Positions 9,383 through 18,001 are shown, numbered from the stretch's first letter. The stretch is DNA of 40,609 bases from an uncultured Lachnospiraceae bacterium (GCA_947178125.1 CAMWXB010000037.1:1-40609), one strand, 5' to 3'. Notes: generated by a model from the sequence alone, not told the origin. Program-made: numbers and translations.

Positions 9383-12308
9383 ACTGGTAGACCGCATACC
9401 GCATATTGCAAAACGTTTCTTCATATCCATAGTCTTCTAAGAACTGTAACAGAACCGCCAGTTTCTCATCCGCATCAAGCGCTTCTGTATCCACGCCGAA
9501 CCACTGATATGCTTCCGCATCTTCCCCCCAGTAGGCCGCGATCGCAGAAGATACAATAACGACCGGACGGTTCCGTAAGACCTCTTCTTCGCGCTGCTCC
9601 GCCCCTGGTTCCGAGCGTTGTTCCGCTTCGTCTGCCAATTTCCGCTTCACCTTATCCATATCCTGTTCAAACTGCACCAGCCGGAACGAATCCAAATCCG
9701 GCCACGCGGTGGAGATTGCCGTCGGCATATCGAAAAAATAACTAAGCCCCGGCACTTCCCCGTACAAAATCACTTCCCTGCCGGCAAAATCCTGCTGCTC
9801 TGCGTACTCTGCCAAATCCAAGAACAGCTCCGCATTCTCTTGATTTGTATAGATACCTTCCACCTTCGGAATACCCGTCAGCAGGGTATCTCTTTTTTCC
9901 CCCCAGACGCCGTCCAGAAAAACGAACTGCATATGAAAGCCGATGCTTTGAACGAACACCATAAGGCCAAAGACAACGACCATGATCTTCCACGGCATAT
10001 GAACGCTTTTCCTTCCTGCGGAAAGGAAGAAATCCCGGCATATCCATAGCGTAAAAGGCGCTGCCAGAAACAGATTATTGATATTCGGATACAACTCGTT
10101 ATTGCCGCCGAGCGGCGTTACAAAAAGCTGAATTAAGACAATTAATGCCAGAACTTTGTCTTCCAAACTCCGCTTTCCGCCCGCAAGTACCAACAAGGCG
10201 CAGACAACAGCCGCAATCAGGAACAGCACCGCCCACTGATAAATACTGCCGTAATAATAATAATGGAAATCGAACATCCCCCGCCCCCAATAGAAACGAA
10301 GCAGCACGACAAACACCGCGATGCACAGGAGCCGATAAGGCCGTATTCCTTTGGGCGGAAGCGCCTTCTGCCCGAATAAAAATGCTATCAGAATATACAA
10401 AGCATATAAAAGCACGACACAGGCAAGCGCCGGCAAGAGCCATTTTATCCCCTCCAGATAACCACCGAACATCCCGGTCAGCATGGCAGTCGGTTTATAA
10501 TCCGTCGCCTTGTCTGTCATCGCGAACATATTCCGGACCATTTCCGGATAAGCATTCACACCGTATTTCATGCTGATTGTAAGATAAGGAACCCCGAAGC
10601 CGAGCAGATAGCCGAACAGGCAGATTCCCGTATCTTTCGCCGTTTTGGCAAATGTTCTTTTCCTGGCCCACGCACCATACCACAATGCCAGAATAAAAGC
10701 AGCCTGTACTACATTCGGCATCCGTACCGTCACATTGGCCCCCAGACAGATGCCCGCCAGAAGCAGATACCGGAACTTCAGTTTCTCCTGTTCCGTACAG
10801 ATTCCCCGGTACAGAAGCAGAACGCCCGCCCCCATCAGCAGATAGGTCAGATAATTATATAAGATCACCGACGGACACCAGCACAGCCCGACCGCCAGCA
10901 TTTCTCCCAAAAAGACGATCCACGCGGGCATCTTTTTCCGCAGCGTAAAATACATGAGCAATGCGAGTCCAGAAACTATCAGGCCCGTATAAAAATTCAT
11001 ACCGACGAGCGTATCGCCCTTAGGCAGCTGCATCAGGAAATATCCTACTGCATTCGCCAAATAAGTCGCCACCATCCAGGTTCCTTCCGCCGTCGGAAAA
11101 TATTGAAAATTCGTCAGGCTGTAAGAAGTGTCCACCACATCCAGTCCCTGATTGATCTTAATGAGGGGATAAAATGCAAGCAGAATGATAAACAGTCCGT
11201 TTTCTATGGAATTACGATATTTTTGATAAAATTTTCCTATGACGTCCAATCGATATACCCTCTTTTCCGAAATCACTTTATCAAACAGCCACGCCCTGAC
11301 AAAATCCACCAGTATGCCTGCCAGAAAAACAACACAGACACACCACAGCATATGCGGCAGGAAGAGAAAACTTTCCCGCACCGTTTCCACCTGCAGCCAG
11401 TTCATCCACTCATACCGGACCAGGATATGTTCATGCAGAAGGTATACGCCAAACGTATAGGGCGCGATACGCCTGATCATATCGGCCGCCCGTCCTTCCC
11501 GGACCCGCATCTTTTTAAAGACGGAAAACAGCCCGACCGCCGCGGACAGACACAGCAAATGATTATAGGTATAAGGCATTTCCGCATAATAGGCAAACGC
11601 TTTTACTTTATCCCCCAACAGCCCCGCCGCCGCGGATACCGCAAAAATACACAGGCATGCTCCCACATACAGCCAGAGCCCATGCTGTTTTTCCTCCAGC
11701 CACCGACATCCGTACAGACGCAGATAAGCCGCGACGAAGAACAGGCACAAAAACCAGCCGTAATCATATCCGTAGCGGTCTGTCGCAAGCGAAACCGGCA
11801 GGATGGACTTCCCTGCGGAGAAAAAAAGCAGCAAAAGAACGACGACCTTCTGCAAGGTCTTCTTTTCCATCTTTTTGATGCCTGCCGCCAGAACCGGCGC
11901 GAACAGATACATAAGTAAATAAGCCGTAGCAAACCAGTAATGCTCCGTTTCAATTGGAAGAAGAAATCCGATCCAGTCATACAGTCCGAGTTCTTCTCCT
12001 GAAAGCATACCGATGCAGAGCATAGCTGCCGGAACGAGAAGCGAATAAAAAAGAATCTGACAAAGCAGCGACAGGACACGTCCCGGCTTCCATTCAGATT
12101 CCACCAGAAAATAACCGCTCAGCAGAACATAGCAGTTCACCGCCACAATGCAGAAAGCTTCCACGAGCCATGCCGCATAATTCACCACGCTGTGGCTCTC
12201 CGCATAGGGCACAGCAACGTTTCCTTTCACGAGATAGTGAAGGGCTATGATCATAAGCATTGCTACGATGCGGAGCAGTTCAAAGTTGGCATGGCGTTTT
12301 GAAGGCAT
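9381..12308 (-). CDS. Acyltransferase-3 domain fused to a GT-C-like membrane domain
   Basis: 975 residues. Residues 1 to about 345 form an acyltransferase-3 (OafA/YrhL) unit: NFELLRIVAMLMIIALHY carries the expected R and H of helix 1, and there are about 10 helices ending with YTFGVYLLHEHILV. Residues about 365-790 form a second polytopic unit of about 10-11 helices whose first loop reads GLDVVDTSYSLTNFQYF, a GT-C-like acidic loop. Residues about 800-975 are a soluble tail, likely outside the cell. Acyltransferase-3 proteins move acetyl or other acyl groups onto sugars across the membrane, so the fusion could transfer a sugar and O-acylate it. CAGGAGA precedes ATG 12308. The frame is continuous, so this is not an assembly of two genes. 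Confidence 0.85.
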   Translation of the reverse strand: MPSKRHANFELLRIVAMLMIIALHYLVKGNVAVPYAESHSVVNYAAWLVEAFCIVAVNCYVLLSGYFLVESEWKPGRVLSLLCQILFYSLLVPAAMLCIGMLSGEELGLYDWIGFLLPIETEHYWFATAYLLMYLFAPVLAAGIKKMEKKTLQKVVVLLLLFFSAGKSILPVSLATDRYGYDYGWFLCLFFVAAYLRLYGCRWLEEKQHGLWLYVGACLCIFAVSAAAGLLGDKVKAFAYYAEMPYTYNHLLCLSAAVGLFSVFKKMRVREGRAADMIRRIAPYTFGVYLLHEHILVRYEWMNWLQVETVRESFLFLPHMLWCVCVVFLAGILVDFVRAWLFDKVISEKRVYRLDVIGKFYQKYRNSIENGLFIILLAFYPLIKINQGLDVVDTSYSLTNFQYFPTAEGTWMVATYLANAVGYFLMQLPKGDTLVGMNFYTGLIVSGLALLMYFTLRKKMPAWIVFLGEMLAVGLCWCPSVILYNYLTYLLMGAGVLLLYRGICTEQEKLKFRYLLLAGICLGANVTVRMPNVVQAAFILALWYGAWARKRTFAKTAKDTGICLFGYLLGFGVPYLTISMKYGVNAYPEMVRNMFAMTDKATDYKPTAMLTGMFGGYLEGIKWLLPALACVVLLYALYILIAFLFGQKALPPKGIRPYRLLCIAVFVVLLRFYWGRGMFDFHYYYYGSIYQWAVLFLIAAVVCALLVLAGGKRSLEDKVLALIVLIQLFVTPLGGNNELYPNINNLFLAAPFTLWICRDFFLSAGRKSVHMPWKIMVVVFGLMVFVQSIGFHMQFVFLDGVWGEKRDTLLTGIPKVEGIYTNQENAELFLDLAEYAEQQDFAGREVILYGEVPGLSYFFDMPTAISTAWPDLDSFRLVQFEQDMDKVKRKLADEAEQRSEPGAEQREEEVLRNRPVVIVSSAIAAYWGEDAEAYQWFGVDTEALDADEKLAVLLQFLEDYGYEETFCNMRYAVYQ

Positions 12309-12330
12309 ATGGGTCTCCTGTTGTTCTGTT

Positions 12331-12384
12331 GATGTGAAATTGAGGGCCGCTGGCTGTCCAGTCGGCGGCCCTCAATTCCACATC
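12331..12384. repeat. Intercistronic 20-bp hairpin
   Basis: 12331-12350 pairs with 12365-12384 with one A-C mismatch around a 14-base loop; the stem core is TTGAGGGCCGC. It fills the gap between the GtrA-like gene and the fusion gene. No T-run follows on the minus strand, so a simple terminator is unlikely; an RNA-processing or stability element is possible. Confidence 0.8.
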
Positions 12385-12388
12385 ACTT

Positions 12389-12814
12389 CTATTTTTTCTT
12401 AAAAATCCACAGTTTACTTAAAAAATAATTCGATACGATAACGAGTACCTGTCCGATCAGTTTGGCGATATAAGAGTTCATGCTCAATATATCTACGGCA
12501 AGATACATGAAGCCGATTTCCAGAAATTCCGTCGCGATGCGTGCGCCGATGAATGACGAAAATTCTTTTAACAAGCTGCCCGCACTTTTGTTCTTACTTT
12601 TAAAAACGAAAGTACGGTTCGTCCAATACGCAAAAAGTACCGTCAGCATCCACGATACGGCTGTCGCTCCCAAATAATTTATATGCAGGATGGATTCCAG
12701 CACATAATATAAAACATAATTCAGTACAAAAGCAAGAAAACCGAAAATCAGGTAATTGATTCCCTCCTCGTACTTTTTATACAAATCCCAGCAACGTTTT
12801 ATCAAGGCCTTCAT
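12389..12814 (-). CDS. GtrA-family membrane protein
   Basis: 141 residues with four helices (about 18-38, 42-63, 85-103, 115-135). It has the family hallmarks: INYLIFGFLAFVLNY in helix 1, SWMLTVLFAYWTNRTFVF and a final SNYFLSKLWIF. GtrA proteins help a polyprenyl-phosphate-linked sugar cross the membrane, usually beside a GtrB-type synthase and a GT-C transferase. Both partner types occur in this operon (3341-4276 and the large membrane proteins). The ribosome site is AGGTAGGA before ATG 12814. The gene is bracketed by strong hairpins on both sides. Confidence 0.88.
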   Translation of the reverse strand: MKALIKRCWDLYKKYEEGINYLIFGFLAFVLNYVLYYVLESILHINYLGATAVSWMLTVLFAYWTNRTFVFKSKNKSAGSLLKEFSSFIGARIATEFLEIGFMYLAVDILSMNSYIAKLIGQVLVIVSNYFLSKLWIFKKK

Positions 12815-12866
12815 ACCCGATATCCTACCTTTCTGTCAATCTGTCCGTCATCGGCGGCATAAGGAT

Positions 12867-12945
12867 CTGTCATGAAATAAACTTTCATTTTGACTGGCCT
12901 GTGTGAATTTATCCTGCGTCAAAATTAAAAGTTATTTCATGACAG
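12867..12945. repeat. 79-bp inverted-repeat element
   Basis: 12867-12894 and 12918-12945 form a nearly perfect 28-bp stem (outer arm CTGTCATGAAATAA) with a 23-base loop. It lies between the ABC transporter stop (12958) and the GtrA-like start. The size and symmetry resemble a small palindromic intergenic repeat or MITE-like element. Confidence 0.8.
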
Positions 12946-12957
12946 TTCCTAAGCAAT

Positions 12958-14715
12958 TTACGAAAAGCTCTGCAGTGTCGCTTTCCCGTTTTCAATCCGG
13001 TATACCATGTCGCACTTTTCAATCGTCTGCAGTCTGTGTGCGATAATGATCAGCGTCTTGCGGCCATGCAGGCGGTTGATGGATTCCATGATCGCCGCTT
13101 CCGTATCATTGTCTAACGCTGAAGTGGCTTCATCCAGAACCAATACCTCCGGATCCTCGAATAACGCTCTCGCGATGCCGATACGCTGTCTCTGGCCGCC
13201 GGAAATACGGATTCCTCTTTCGCCAATGCTCGTATCCAGACCTTCCGGAAGGCCTCGCACGAATTCGTCAAGCTGCGCTTCCGCAAGCGCTTCCCACACT
13301 TTTTCATCGTCAATTTCTTCATCCGCATAACCGAATGCGACATTCTTACGAATGGACGCATCGACCATAAAAATCGACTGCGGAATATAGCCGATATTTT
13401 TCAGCCATTCCTGATAATGCTCCCTTACTTCCGTACCATCTGCCAGTATCTCGCCGCTCTGCAGCCGAAGCAGGCCGAGAAGGATATCGACCACGGTCGT
13501 TTTCCCGGAACCGGAAGTTCCCACAATACCGACACTCTTTCCAATCGGTATCTCCATATCGGCATTGTCGAAGATCAACACATCCGTATTCGGGTACTTA
13601 TAAGTGATATTTTTCAGTTCAATCTTATCTTTGATAATGAGTTTTTCAACGTCAATGCTCTTTTGATAGGTCTCCGCCGCATAATCAACATTTTCATCCT
13701 GTATCTCTTCCTGCAGGTTATCGCTGACCCCCATAAAGAACGGTTCAAAATAGGCAATGGACGTCAAATGGTTATTGATCCTGTTCGCACAGGGAATCAG
13801 CCGCACGGCAACCAGCGCAAGCAAGGTTAACTGCGGCATGATGTCTACCGCTCCGGTTCCGCTTAAAAGCTGTACCATCATATAGAGCACCATACCCGCG
13901 ATTGCCACCGTCTCAATCAAAAGCCTCGGCGTCGCATTATACAGATTATAACGCTGTACCGCACTGACATAGCCGGCGCCGCATTTGGAATATTCATTGA
14001 TAAAATAGGGTTCCCGGCAGGCGATTTTGATTTCTTTAATGCCCATGACGGACTGGTCTATCCACTTATACAATCCGCTGTAATAATCCTGGTTTTCCTC
14101 ACCCGCGCGCTTCATGACCGGCTTTAATACACATTTGATGACGAGCAGGACAACGACCAGAAGCGATGTGACTGTAATGCACATCCAGACATCCGCTACA
14201 AGGCTTATCGCTACCAGGAAAATGAACACGATACTTTCGCTGATCAGCTGCAGCAGGGCCAGAATCAGGCCATACATGTTGTTGACATCCGACGTAATGC
14301 TTCGCTGAATAACGGAGGTATCCGCATTCAGATAATATTCATAGGGCCGCTGCATGAAATTGATCATCATTCGCCGTGAAGTGGCAAATTGATTGGTATA
14401 TACAAATTTCAACTGCATCTTCTGCTGAAAAAAAAGGAAAATATTTTTCACCGCAAAAATGCCGATTAACGATGACAGGACAAGAATCATCAAATCCCTC
14501 TTATTATCGATTTGGAAAACCTCACAGATGACCCGCAGATATTCGTGATTTTCCAACACATTCTCTTCCATGACGACATTCATGACCGGCATAATGGAAG
14601 AAACGCCAAGCGTCTCCAGAATCGCCCCGATCAGCATCATAAAAATCAGGAACACCATCGTTCTTTTCTGCTTTTGGTCCAACAGGACCATCAGTTTTTT
14701 GTATATTTTTTTCAT
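12958..14715 (-). CDS. ABC transporter, PglK/MsbA-like lipid-linked glycan flippase
   Basis: 585 residues, a fused half-transporter. Six transmembrane helices span about residues 15-325. The nucleotide-binding domain spans about 360-585 and has Walker A GTSGSGKTT, the Q-loop IPQS, signature ISGGQRQR, Walker B VLVLDEA and the switch histidine AHRL, all intact. Homodimers of this type flip undecaprenyl- or lipid-linked oligosaccharide (PglK) or lipid A (MsbA). Its place directly after a nonulosonate-type transferase and inside a glycan operon favours oligosaccharide flipping. GGTGGAATT precedes ATG 14715. The exact cargo is inference. Confidence 0.87.
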   Translation of the reverse strand: MKKIYKKLMVLLDQKQKRTMVFLIFMMLIGAILETLGVSSIMPVMNVVMEENVLENHEYLRVICEVFQIDNKRDLMILVLSSLIGIFAVKNIFLFFQQKMQLKFVYTNQFATSRRMMINFMQRPYEYYLNADTSVIQRSITSDVNNMYGLILALLQLISESIVFIFLVAISLVADVWMCITVTSLLVVVLLVIKCVLKPVMKRAGEENQDYYSGLYKWIDQSVMGIKEIKIACREPYFINEYSKCGAGYVSAVQRYNLYNATPRLLIETVAIAGMVLYMMVQLLSGTGAVDIMPQLTLLALVAVRLIPCANRINNHLTSIAYFEPFFMGVSDNLQEEIQDENVDYAAETYQKSIDVEKLIIKDKIELKNITYKYPNTDVLIFDNADMEIPIGKSVGIVGTSGSGKTTVVDILLGLLRLQSGEILADGTEVREHYQEWLKNIGYIPQSIFMVDASIRKNVAFGYADEEIDDEKVWEALAEAQLDEFVRGLPEGLDTSIGERGIRISGGQRQRIGIARALFEDPEVLVLDEATSALDNDTEAAIMESINRLHGRKTLIIIAHRLQTIEKCDMVYRIENGKATLQSFS

Positions 14716-14762
14716 AATTCCACCATGTCGCTACTTAACTGAGACTCAAATCAAGTTTGAAT

Positions 14763-14872
14763 GCAGAATGGCCGCCAGGGCATTCTGCAGTGTGAAGAAG
14801 GTCCGCTTCGCGGGCCATAGAAGTTCTTAGCGAAACGCCCATTGGCGTGAGCTTTAGAACTTCTCTTCACAC
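14763..14872. repeat. Structured intercistronic element, hairpin plus three-way junction
   Basis: A hairpin pairs 14763-14770 with 14781-14788. Beside it an outer stem (14789-14798 with 14863-14872) encloses two arms: 14800-14806 with 14810-14816, and 14819-14827 with 14856-14864, the latter carrying an inner stem 14835-14839 with 14844-14848. This is the layout of a folded RNA. It lies between the GT-B transferase and the ABC flippase in the same transcript. It matches no riboswitch I know. Confidence 0.65.
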
Positions 14873-14911
14873 TTGCCTTTTCCCAAACTTTACCACAATC
14901 GTTCCTATAAG

Positions 14912-15985
14912 TCAAAGATGCTCATTCTGCCTGTGCAGTTCGGGTGCCTCGTACTTGTCCAGAAAGTCTTCCCCCAAAAACAGGATTTCTTCCGCAAATT
15001 GAATTCCACCGGGCACCGTAAGCACTGAAACCACTCTCTTAAAGCGGAGTCCTGGTATAAAATTCAGGATTTCCATCGGAAACATACCGCTCAACACAAT
15101 ATGCTCCGGAAATTCTTTGGCATAATCCAGTATGTCCCTCGGATGCGGCTTAATCAGCACCTGCATTTTCCGGCCGTCGATCTGCCCGTATTCCCGGATA
15201 ATATCCGTAAAAATCTGTTTTCGCACATCCAGATCACAAAGCGGCTCCGAAAGCACGAGCACCTTATCTGCTTCGCCGCATTTCAGTTTCTGCTGGAGTT
15301 CGTCCATATTTTCGATAAAAAAATGAATCAGAATATCTTTATCCTCTTTCGATAAATGTTCGACAAGCTGTGCCCGCGGCTGTTCGATATATTTTTTACA
15401 GGGAAAAGGAACCACGCTTTTATCATTGATTTCCATATCCAGACAATATTTCCCATACCCGTTCTGAATAAAAATCAGATTGTGGGCGGACATCCATGCT
15501 TTCAACGCAAAATGTCCCTTATTGTCATATCTTGCCGTGTCATAATACTGGATACAGTTCAGGCCGTCCTCTACCGCATGATAATGGATTTTCTTATAGC
15601 TCAGGTAATAGCCGATCGGATCCGAATCACAAAAAACATAAATATCCCCATATTCCCGGAAATCCACCGGCACATAGGGTTCCTGCAGCTTTCCGAGCAG
15701 TTTCGTGTATTTGATGCGGGCGAACATATTCAGAACAATATTCCCCTTATCCTGATGGTATTTCTGAAGTTCAGGGAAAAAAACATCCTCTTTTTCATCG
15801 AACAGATATACTGCCTCAAAGAGCCCGCACTGCCTTGCCCGCTCCTGTAAATTGCCGAAATTATTCGACATCGTACTGAGTACGAGCGATGCCTGCCCCC
15901 GTTTTTCTTTTGGCAGATATAATTCTTTCAGACATGCCACATATACATGATAAAAGGTGTGGCAGACGTAGATTCTTTCTTTCAT
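14912..15985 (-). CDS. GT-B glycosyltransferase with sialyltransferase-type motifs
   Basis: 357 residues, no membrane helix. Two motifs shared by bacterial sialyltransferase families (GT38, GT52, GT80) are visible: an acidic-acidic-Gly motif at E139-D140-G141 (HAVEDGLN) and the HP motif at H281-P282 (IKPHPRD). A Ser/Thr pair follows in VVSVLTVPGG (about 320-327). In those families these residues act in catalysis and bind the CMP moiety. Because the window encodes a CMP-pseudaminic acid pathway, this is the best candidate to attach pseudaminic acid to a lipid-linked acceptor. It is first in the left operon, with AGGGAAAGCTC before ATG 15985. The motif match is direct; the donor is inferred. 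Confidence 0.75.
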   Translation of the reverse strand: MKERIYVCHTFYHVYVACLKELYLPKEKRGQASLVLSTMSNNFGNLQERARQCGLFEAVYLFDEKEDVFFPELQKYHQDKGNIVLNMFARIKYTKLLGKLQEPYVPVDFREYGDIYVFCDSDPIGYYLSYKKIHYHAVEDGLNCIQYYDTARYDNKGHFALKAWMSAHNLIFIQNGYGKYCLDMEINDKSVVPFPCKKYIEQPRAQLVEHLSKEDKDILIHFFIENMDELQQKLKCGEADKVLVLSEPLCDLDVRKQIFTDIIREYGQIDGRKMQVLIKPHPRDILDYAKEFPEHIVLSGMFPMEILNFIPGLRFKRVVSVLTVPGGIQFAEEILFLGEDFLDKYEAPELHRQNEHL

Positions 15986-16037
15986 GAGCTTTCCCTGTCT
16001 TCCCGCTTTTCAGGATTTCCCTTTTTTCTTCCCTAAT

Positions 16038-16066
16038 ATTATAGTCTCCGCTCTTCCAGCCGTCAA
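16038..16066 (-). promoter_or_regulatory. Promoter of the left glycan operon
   Basis: On the minus strand TTGACG (16061-16066) and TATAAT (16038-16043) are 17 bases apart. They lie about 50 bp before the GT-B gene start. No strong promoter was noticed further down, so this may drive genes from 15985 to below 1420. Confidence 0.7.
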
Positions 16067-16067
16067 C

Positions 16068-16346
16068 TCATTGCCAATCCTGGAGCGTGTTAGGGTCCGT
16101 GTGAAAGTCCGTGTAAATTTTTCCGGCACAATCTATGAAACAGGCGGCTGCATTTTTATGATCAAAAGTTCTGTTGAACACTTCTGCGATAATGCCGGCA
16201 ATATCCTGCTCCGTATGGGCAAAGGTAATCCTGTCGCTTATTTCCTGAGATTCCGAATCAAACTCATTATCAGGAGCCCCACCTGAGAGTAACGAACAAT
16301 AATTCATTTCATCAATATGTTTCTTAACAATCAAATACTTTGTCAT
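16068..16346 (-). CDS. Small protein of unknown function
   Basis: 92 residues, no helices long enough for a membrane and no motif I recognise. The sequence is acidic with several Cys and His (CFIDC near the C-terminus, FAHTEQDI mid-protein). A GAGGTGG ribosome site lies about 10 bases before ATG 16346. It stops at the edge of the promoter for the glycan operon and diverges from the TetR gene, so it could be a leader gene or independent. Moderate support that it is real. Confidence 0.45.
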   Translation of the reverse strand: MTKYLIVKKHIDEMNYCSLLSGGAPDNEFDSESQEISDRITFAHTEQDIAGIIAEVFNRTFDHKNAAACFIDCAGKIYTDFHTDPNTLQDWQ

Positions 16347-16453
16347 GTTTGAGCTGCCACCTCACAAAATTCTAATTAAAAATCTTAACCGATTATAACA
16401 CATTATGGACGGACTATGTGAATTGAATAAAATGCTTTGATCATTTAAAAGAA

Positions 16454-16516
16454 TTGACTTTCTTATACACATATGCAATACTATAAATATATTTATAGTA
16501 AACTAATTTATAGTAT
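16454..16516 (+). promoter_or_regulatory. TetR promoter with palindromic operator
   Basis: TTGACT (16454-16459) is followed 19 bases later by TACTAT (16479-16484). The -10 region lies in ACTATAAATATATTTATAGT (16480-16499), a perfect 20-bp palindrome. A further half-site, ATTTATAGTAT (16506-16516), mirrors ATACTATAAAT (16478-16488). This is the layout of an autoregulated TetR operator. Confidence 0.72.
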
Positions 16517-16568
16517 TAAAGAATGCGAATCAAAAAATTACACAAGTTGAGCAAAATGGAGGCGCAGT

Positions 16569-17165
16569 ATGCCAAGCAGTCCCAAAATTCCCAAAGAAAC
16601 GATTCTGAAACATGCCTTAGAAATGCTGATACAGGATGGCTATTCTTCAATCAATATCAAAACACTGGCCAAAAAAATCGGTTGTTCTACGCAGCCGATT
16701 TCATGGCATTTTGGTCATATGGAAAACTTTCGCAGCGCATTGACAGAGTATGCTTTGCATTATGCGAACGAAAAAATGCTTTCTGCCTCGGAAAGAATGA
16801 CTGCTTTTTCAAATGCAGGAATAGGATATATCGATATTGCCGTTGATGAACCTAATTTATTTCGCTATCTATATATGAGCGGCGAAAGCGGATATCACGC
16901 GGGCGGTTTTGATATTCTCACCACTGCTGATGAAAATTCCGTTACGGTAAAGCAGATAGCAGAACATGCGAGGATACCGGTCGATAAAGTGAATGACTTT
17001 TTTAAGAACACCATCATCTACGCGCATGGACTTGCCTGCTTTATTGTATCCGGTTTAATCAAAGCGACCAAAGAGGAACTGTATGCAATGGTCAATCAGG
17101 GAGCACATGGATTTATGCTGCAAGCCGGTTTTGATTTCCACAGGGAGGCTGATAATGGGAATTAA
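16569..17165 (+). CDS. TetR/AcrR-family transcriptional regulator
   Basis: 198 residues. The N-terminal helix-turn-helix is clear: ETILKHALEMLIQDGYSSINIK, then TLAKKIGCSTQPISWHFG as the recognition helix region (about 8-55). The rest is a helical ligand-binding domain with no motif that names the ligand. GGAGG lies 6 bases before ATG 16569. It should repress its own promoter through the palindrome at 16480-16499. It overlaps a truncated gene at its 3' end that was probably its target partner. Confidence 0.88.
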   Translation: MPSSPKIPKETILKHALEMLIQDGYSSINIKTLAKKIGCSTQPISWHFGHMENFRSALTEYALHYANEKMLSASERMTAFSNAGIGYIDIAVDEPNLFRYLYMSGESGYHAGGFDILTTADENSVTVKQIAEHARIPVDKVNDFFKNTIIYAHGLACFIVSGLIKATKEELYAMVNQGAHGFMLQAGFDFHREADNGN

Positions 17166-17238
17166 CGCAGAAGACATTACAAAAAAGCGAATACTCACCT
17201 ATCTTTCCATCGTCTTTGGAATCTTATATATTCCCTGA
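17155..17238 (+). pseudogene. Truncated membrane-protein gene after TetR
   Basis: An ATG overlapping the TetR stop opens a frame MGINAEDITKKRILTYLSI, then a short hydrophobic stretch, and stops after 27 codons. The start resembles CPBP-type (CAAX protease-like) integral membrane proteins, which often follow TetR genes in Clostridia. Only the first helix is left, so a deletion has removed the rest. The family guess is weak. Confidence 0.45.
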
Positions 17239-17260
17239 TGATCTGGATTTTCAATTTTGT

Positions 17261-17289
17261 TTGAAGTTGACAACCACACATAATATAAT
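17261..17289 (+). promoter_or_regulatory. Promoter of the GntR gene
   Basis: TTGAAG (17261-17266), a 17-base spacer and TATAAT (17284-17289), about 28 bp before the start codon. Confidence 0.5.
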
Positions 17290-17316
17290 ATCAAAAAAGC
17301 CGAGGTGATATAGCCC

Positions 17317-17988
17317 ATGAAAAATAAAATGCTTTCACAGAGTATCGCAGACACATTATTGTCTATGATAACAATAGAAAAACGCTTTTCAGCCGGGGAT
17401 AAATTACCCAATGAGAATGAATTGTCAGAAGAATTGAATGTCAGCCGGACAACCCTAAGAGAAGCCATACGGATTTTAGTAGCTTATAATGTGCTTGAAA
17501 TCCAGAGGGGAAAAGGAACTTTTGTCACCCAATCAGCATTTGAGCAACAATCCAATTTAGGGCAGCTATCGGATATAAAAGTAAATGCAAGGGACCTTTA
17601 TGAAATGCGTTTGATTTTTGAGCCGGAAGCCGCCTGTTTAGCAGCCATCCGAGGTACAGACGCAGAAATAAAAAGGATTTTGGATTTTGGTGAGAAGATT
17701 GAGCAGGAAATTAAATCCGGGCAAGACCGTACAGACAATGAACATTCATTCCACAAGGCGATTGCACAGGCAACGCATAATGAATTTATGAATCAGCTTA
17801 TGCCCATTCTTTATCAAGCGATTGCAAAGGGCGTTACCCTATCGGCTATGAGCCAAAAAGCTGTTACAGATACAATCAACGACCACCGCCTGATTATGGA
17901 TTTTTTGGAGCAGAGAAATGCGGAGGGAGCAAAAAATGCCATGAAAATTCATATCATGCACGCTATACGGGAATTGGGAATAGAATAG
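17317..17988 (+). CDS. GntR-family regulator, FadR subfamily
   Basis: 223 residues. The winged helix-turn-helix spans about 1-75, with LPNENELSEELNVSRTTLREAIRIL and the wing IQRGKGTFVT. A helical FCD domain spans about 90-220, with the expected metal-binding pattern of E/D and His (EHSFHKAIAQATHNEF, then NDHRLI). FadR-type regulators respond to small organic acids or sugar acids. GAGGTGAT precedes ATG 17317. It lies just upstream of the CatA-like gene, whose promoter carries paired copies of GACATCATACAAC that could be its operator. Confidence 0.88.
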   Translation: MKNKMLSQSIADTLLSMITIEKRFSAGDKLPNENELSEELNVSRTTLREAIRILVAYNVLEIQRGKGTFVTQSAFEQQSNLGQLSDIKVNARDLYEMRLIFEPEAACLAAIRGTDAEIKRILDFGEKIEQEIKSGQDRTDNEHSFHKAIAQATHNEFMNQLMPILYQAIAKGVTLSAMSQKAVTDTINDHRLIMDFLEQRNAEGAKNAMKIHIMHAIRELGIE

Positions 17989-18001
17989 TTTCCTACTTAT
18001 C

